Shown piece by piece: positions 6,298 to 8,270 of a stretch of DNA of 8,270 nt; within the stretch, counting starts at the first letter, position 1, and every line of letters starts with the position of its first letter. The notes under the pieces were generated by a model that was not told where the DNA came from, searched no databases, and worked only from the letters and a program-made list of their open reading frames with translations. The DNA lies in NCBI GenBank assembly GCA_030526885.1, contig JAUNBV010000083.1:1-8270 (forward strand). The letters run 5' to 3'. The DNA comes from Syntrophomonadaceae bacterium. Lineage in GTDB: Bacteria; Bacillota; Syntrophomonadia; Syntrophomonadales; Syntrophomonadaceae. The translations under genes and the position numbers were made by a program.

Positions 6298-7833
6298 TTG
6301 CTGGCCGCGATGAAAAGCCTGGTCATAAACGGCATCGAGGCTACCGAGGTGGCTGTGGAGGTAGACCTCCAAAACGGACTGCCAAACTTTGCTATCGTCG
6401 GGCTGCCTTCCGCGGCCGTAAAGGAAGCCGGAGAGCGGGTGCGTTCCGCGCTGAAAAACTCCGGCTACGACTTTCCCAACCGTAGGCTTACCGTCAATCT
6501 CGCTCCGGCCGATATCAAAAAGGAGGGCACCCAATTCGACCTGGCTATCGCTTTAGGAATCCTGATCGCCAGCGAACAACTACCGGCCCCCGGCGAGGAC
6601 CAATCGCCATTTCTGGCCGCCGAATTGTCACTGGACGGCAGCCTGCGCCCGGTACCCGGCATCCTGCCCATGGCTTTGCAACTGGCGGAGCATCACCCCG
6701 GCGCCACCCTTATCGTGGCCGAAGCCAATCAAGCCGAAGCCGCCTTAATTCAAGAGATAGACTCCCGCTGCGCGCCCCATCTGAGCTCCATATGCGAATA
6801 TTTCAAGGAAGACACCCCCTTGCCCCCGGTACAGCCGCTGCCGCCGGAGGAAACACAGGCCGGCCTGTACGATTTTTCGGAAGTAAAGGGGCAGGCCACG
6901 GCTAAAAAAGCCCTGTTGGTAGCCGCCAGCGGGATGCACAATATGCTGATGATCGGACCGCCCGGCAGCGGCAAAACCATGCTGGCGCGGCGTTTAGCCA
7001 CCATCCTGCCCGAAATGAGCCGGGAGGAGTCGCTGGAAACCACCCGCATTTACTCGGTGGCGGGCCTGCTCAACCAGCACCGCTCGCTGATAGGGGAGCG
7101 CCCGTTTCGCGCCCCGCACCGCAATGCCAGCGCGGCCAGCATCATTGGCGGCGGGCGTACTCCCCGCCCCGGGGAAATCAGCCTGGCCCATAACGGGGTA
7201 TTGTTTATGGACGAGATCCCCGAATTCGATCGCGACGTGCTGGAATCCCTGCGTCAGCCGTTGGAGGACAAAACGGTAACTATCGCCCGCGCCGCCGCCA
7301 CCTACAGTTATCCCGCCAACTTTGTGCTGATTGCCAGTATGAACCCCTGCCCCTGCGGCTTTTTTGGCTCCGATGTCCAATGCCGCTGTACCCCGCTGCA
7401 GATCAGCCGTTATCTGAACCGATTGAGCGGGCCGCTGCTGGACCGCATGGACCTTCAGGTGGAAGTGCCGCGCATCGCTTACGAGCAATTAAACAGCGAC
7501 CGCCCCGCCGAAAGCACCGCCCTGCTGAAGGAAAAGGTGCTGATAGCGCGCGAATTCCAGTTAAAGCGCTTCGGGATGGGCCGGGTGCGTTTCAATTCCC
7601 AGATGCAGCGCCACGACCTGAAGCGCTATTGTCAACTTGACGAAAAAGGCGAGCAACTGTTACGCAAGGCCTTTCAGGCCCGTAAGATGAGCGCCCGCGC
7701 CCATGATCGGGTGCTGAAGCTGGCCCGCACCATAGCCGACCTGGAGCGTAGCGACACCATTCAAATGCCGCACATGGCGGAGGCACTACAATACCGCAGC
7801 CTGGATAAGAAGTATTGGCAACCATCGGGATAG
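6298..7833 (+). CDS. comM: YifB/ComM-family AAA+ ATPase (Mg-chelatase-like)
   Basis: A cytoplasmic hexameric ATPase. In naturally competent bacteria ComM is a DNA helicase that promotes branch migration when incoming DNA is recombined; in non-competent species its role is less clear. Counted from TTG 6298 (511 residues), the N-terminal Lon-protease-like ChlI domain covers about 10-140, with NGLPNFAIVGLP at 26-37. The AAA+ core covers about 185-390, with Walker A GPPGSGKT at 220-227, Walker B VLFMDE at 301-306, NPCPCG with four cysteines at 351, 353, 362 and 364 (the family's CxC pairs, possibly metal-binding), and GPLLDRMD at 378-385. The Mg-chelatase C-terminal helical domain fills the rest. 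TTG is preferred because MLAAMKSLVINGIEA then aligns with the usual family start MLAKVxSAxxxGIDA, and a ribosome site precedes it. Alternatives are ATG 6283 and ATG 6310. It is the only supported plus-strand gene here. Confidence 0.96.
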   Translation: MLAAMKSLVINGIEATEVAVEVDLQNGLPNFAIVGLPSAAVKEAGERVRSALKNSGYDFPNRRLTVNLAPADIKKEGTQFDLAIALGILIASEQLPAPGEDQSPFLAAELSLDGSLRPVPGILPMALQLAEHHPGATLIVAEANQAEAALIQEIDSRCAPHLSSICEYFKEDTPLPPVQPLPPEETQAGLYDFSEVKGQATAKKALLVAASGMHNMLMIGPPGSGKTMLARRLATILPEMSREESLETTRIYSVAGLLNQHRSLIGERPFRAPHRNASAASIIGGGRTPRPGEISLAHNGVLFMDEIPEFDRDVLESLRQPLEDKTVTIARAAATYSYPANFVLIASMNPCPCGFFGSDVQCRCTPLQISRYLNRLSGPLLDRMDLQVEVPRIAYEQLNSDRPAESTALLKEKVLIAREFQLKRFGMGRVRFNSQMQRHDLKRYCQLDEKGEQLLRKAFQARKMSARAHDRVLKLARTIADLERSDTIQMPHMAEALQYRSLDKKYWQPSG

Positions 7834-7875
7834 GTAAGCAAGCGGGGGAAGGCAGGCCCCAACTGCACGGGAAAG

Positions 7876-7913
7876 ACCGATCCCGGCCGCAAAAGTGGCC
7901 GGGATCCTTCGGT
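7876..7913. terminator. Probable bidirectional terminator hairpin downstream of comM
   Basis: GATCCCGGCC (7879-7888) and GGCCGGGATC (7897-7906) form a perfect 10-base stem around an 8-base loop (GCAAAAGT). ACC/GGT can extend it with a bulge. It begins 45 bases after the comM stop and 45 bases beyond the stop of the minus-strand reading frame on the right. The following tracts (TTAATAATTATT on plus, GGTCTTTCCC on minus) are not clean T-runs, so termination efficiency is uncertain. Confidence 0.6.
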
Positions 7914-7951
7914 TAATAATTATTGATGCGTCTTACGACACGATAGCCGCT

Positions 7952-8270
7952 TCAGAAGCGGAAACGTCTTCTGCGTGGATTGCGGCGGCAGCCACGGCGT
8001 GGATAGCCGCAGCATTCTGACCGGCGGTTGCGCGGGGAAGCATAGCTGGACTCAGCGACCCGCGGTACCCTAGCTCCCAGCGGAACACAGGGAGCATCGC
8101 AATTGTAGGGGCAGCGATAATATACCGTAGTATTGCAAACCGAAGGAATGGGCGGCCCAATCAGGCGATCATCAGGGCAGCATTGTGGCCGGGGAGGCCA
8201 GGGAGGCCAAGGCGGCCGGGGCGGCTCCGGCGGGAACGGGGGCCAGGGGGGCCAGGGGGGCCAAGGCGGC
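7952..8270 (-). CDS. Unrecognised Pro-Pro-Trp repeat, Cys-rich, Arg-rich protein (partial, N-terminus beyond the window)
   Basis: This frame is open from the TGA at 7952-7954 to the right edge (105 residues seen, start outside). From the edge inward it has nine tandem PPX triplets (PPW five times, PPR twice, PPF and PPE once each), then RPQCCPDDRLIG and a middle segment, with nine cysteines across the visible chain including CC pairs at 30-31 and 86-87. The last 29 residues contain 12 arginines and end RRRRFRF. I know of no family that matches. Low-complexity, Cys- and Arg-rich chains recall spore-coat or other surface structural proteins; this is inference only. Support: an uninterrupted frame, silent changes between repeat copies, a terminator-like hairpin downstream, and convergence with comM. 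Against: no start codon in view, and a glycine-rich plus-strand frame (GGQ repeats from ATG 8148) shares the same wobble phase in the repeat part. Confidence 0.5.
   Translation of the reverse strand, partial: PPWPPWPPWPPFPPEPPRPPWPPWPPRPQCCPDDRLIGPPIPSVCNTTVYYRCPYNCDAPCVPLGARVPRVAESSYASPRNRRSECCGYPRRGCRRNPRRRRFRF
8187..8270. repeat. GC-rich tandem 9-base repeat tract running off the window
   Basis: Degenerate repeats of a nine-base unit close to GGGGGCCAG. A 24-base block at 8193-8216 recurs at 8247-8270 with two differences, at 8195/8249 and 8204/8258, both A to G. On the minus strand these are third-position changes in proline codons, so the encoded PPW triplets are unchanged. In the opposite-strand Gly-Gly-Gln reading they are also silent. 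Confidence 0.8.

Noticed and set aside
6994..7488. Minus-strand open frame of 164 codons
   Set aside because: Antisense to the AAA+ core of comM, whose Walker motifs are intact.
7933..8160. Minus-strand frame from TTG 8160, Ala-rich C-terminal half (75 codons)
   Set aside because: It overlaps the longer open frame ending at 7952, has a TTG start without a ribosome site and is closed by a stop just upstream. One point in its favour is that an 18-base near-repeat (7973-7990 and 7997-8014) differs at its third codon positions, so it is not fully excluded.
8162..8270. Collagen-like reading (Gly-Pro-Pro repeats) in the third minus-strand frame of the repeat tract
   Set aside because: It meets a stop at the left end of the tract, has no downstream domain, and the differences between repeat copies change its amino acids (Pro to Leu).

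Overview
The window looks like GC-rich chromosomal DNA from a Bacillota bacterium, most likely an anaerobic clostridial lineage. The reasons are the form of YebC, a cobalamin-dependent methionine synthase without its C-terminal reactivation domain, the family-4 holin-like membrane protein, and a possible coat-like protein at the right edge. This placement is inference; there is no rRNA or other taxonomic marker. No tRNA, rRNA, CRISPR array, insertion sequence or prophage is visible.

Positions 13-4944 hold a minus-strand run that reads, in transcription order, metH, cysteine synthase, nadE, yebC. Gaps are 16-38 bases, so the four probably form one operon. A TATAAT -10 box lies just upstream of metH. 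The set links cobalamin/folate methyl transfer to homocysteine, cysteine synthesis, NAD synthesis and a YebC/TACO1-family factor. The last gene ends 12 bases from the left edge, and the operon may continue beyond it.

Positions 5071-5908 hold a second minus-strand unit: a four-helix membrane protein of the phage-holin-4 (YvlD-like) family, then a TatB-like translocase subunit, closed by a clear Rho-independent terminator that separates it from the metH operon.

Positions 5909-6297 are a divergent control region. It holds a long bulged hairpin next to the holin-like gene, an AT-rich block, a 12-base direct repeat and a doubtful 43-codon ORF. To its right, comM runs on the plus strand, probably from a TTG codon, and encodes the YifB/ComM AAA+ ATPase linked to transformation.

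Positions 7834-8270 hold a hairpin that can act as a terminator in both directions. Beyond it is a minus-strand reading frame, open from base 7952 to the right edge with its start outside the window. It encodes nine tandem Pro-Pro-X triplets (mostly Pro-Pro-Trp), then a Cys-rich segment with nine cysteines, then an Arg-rich tail. I do not recognise it. It is the most unusual item here and recalls structural proteins such as spore-coat components, but that is inference.
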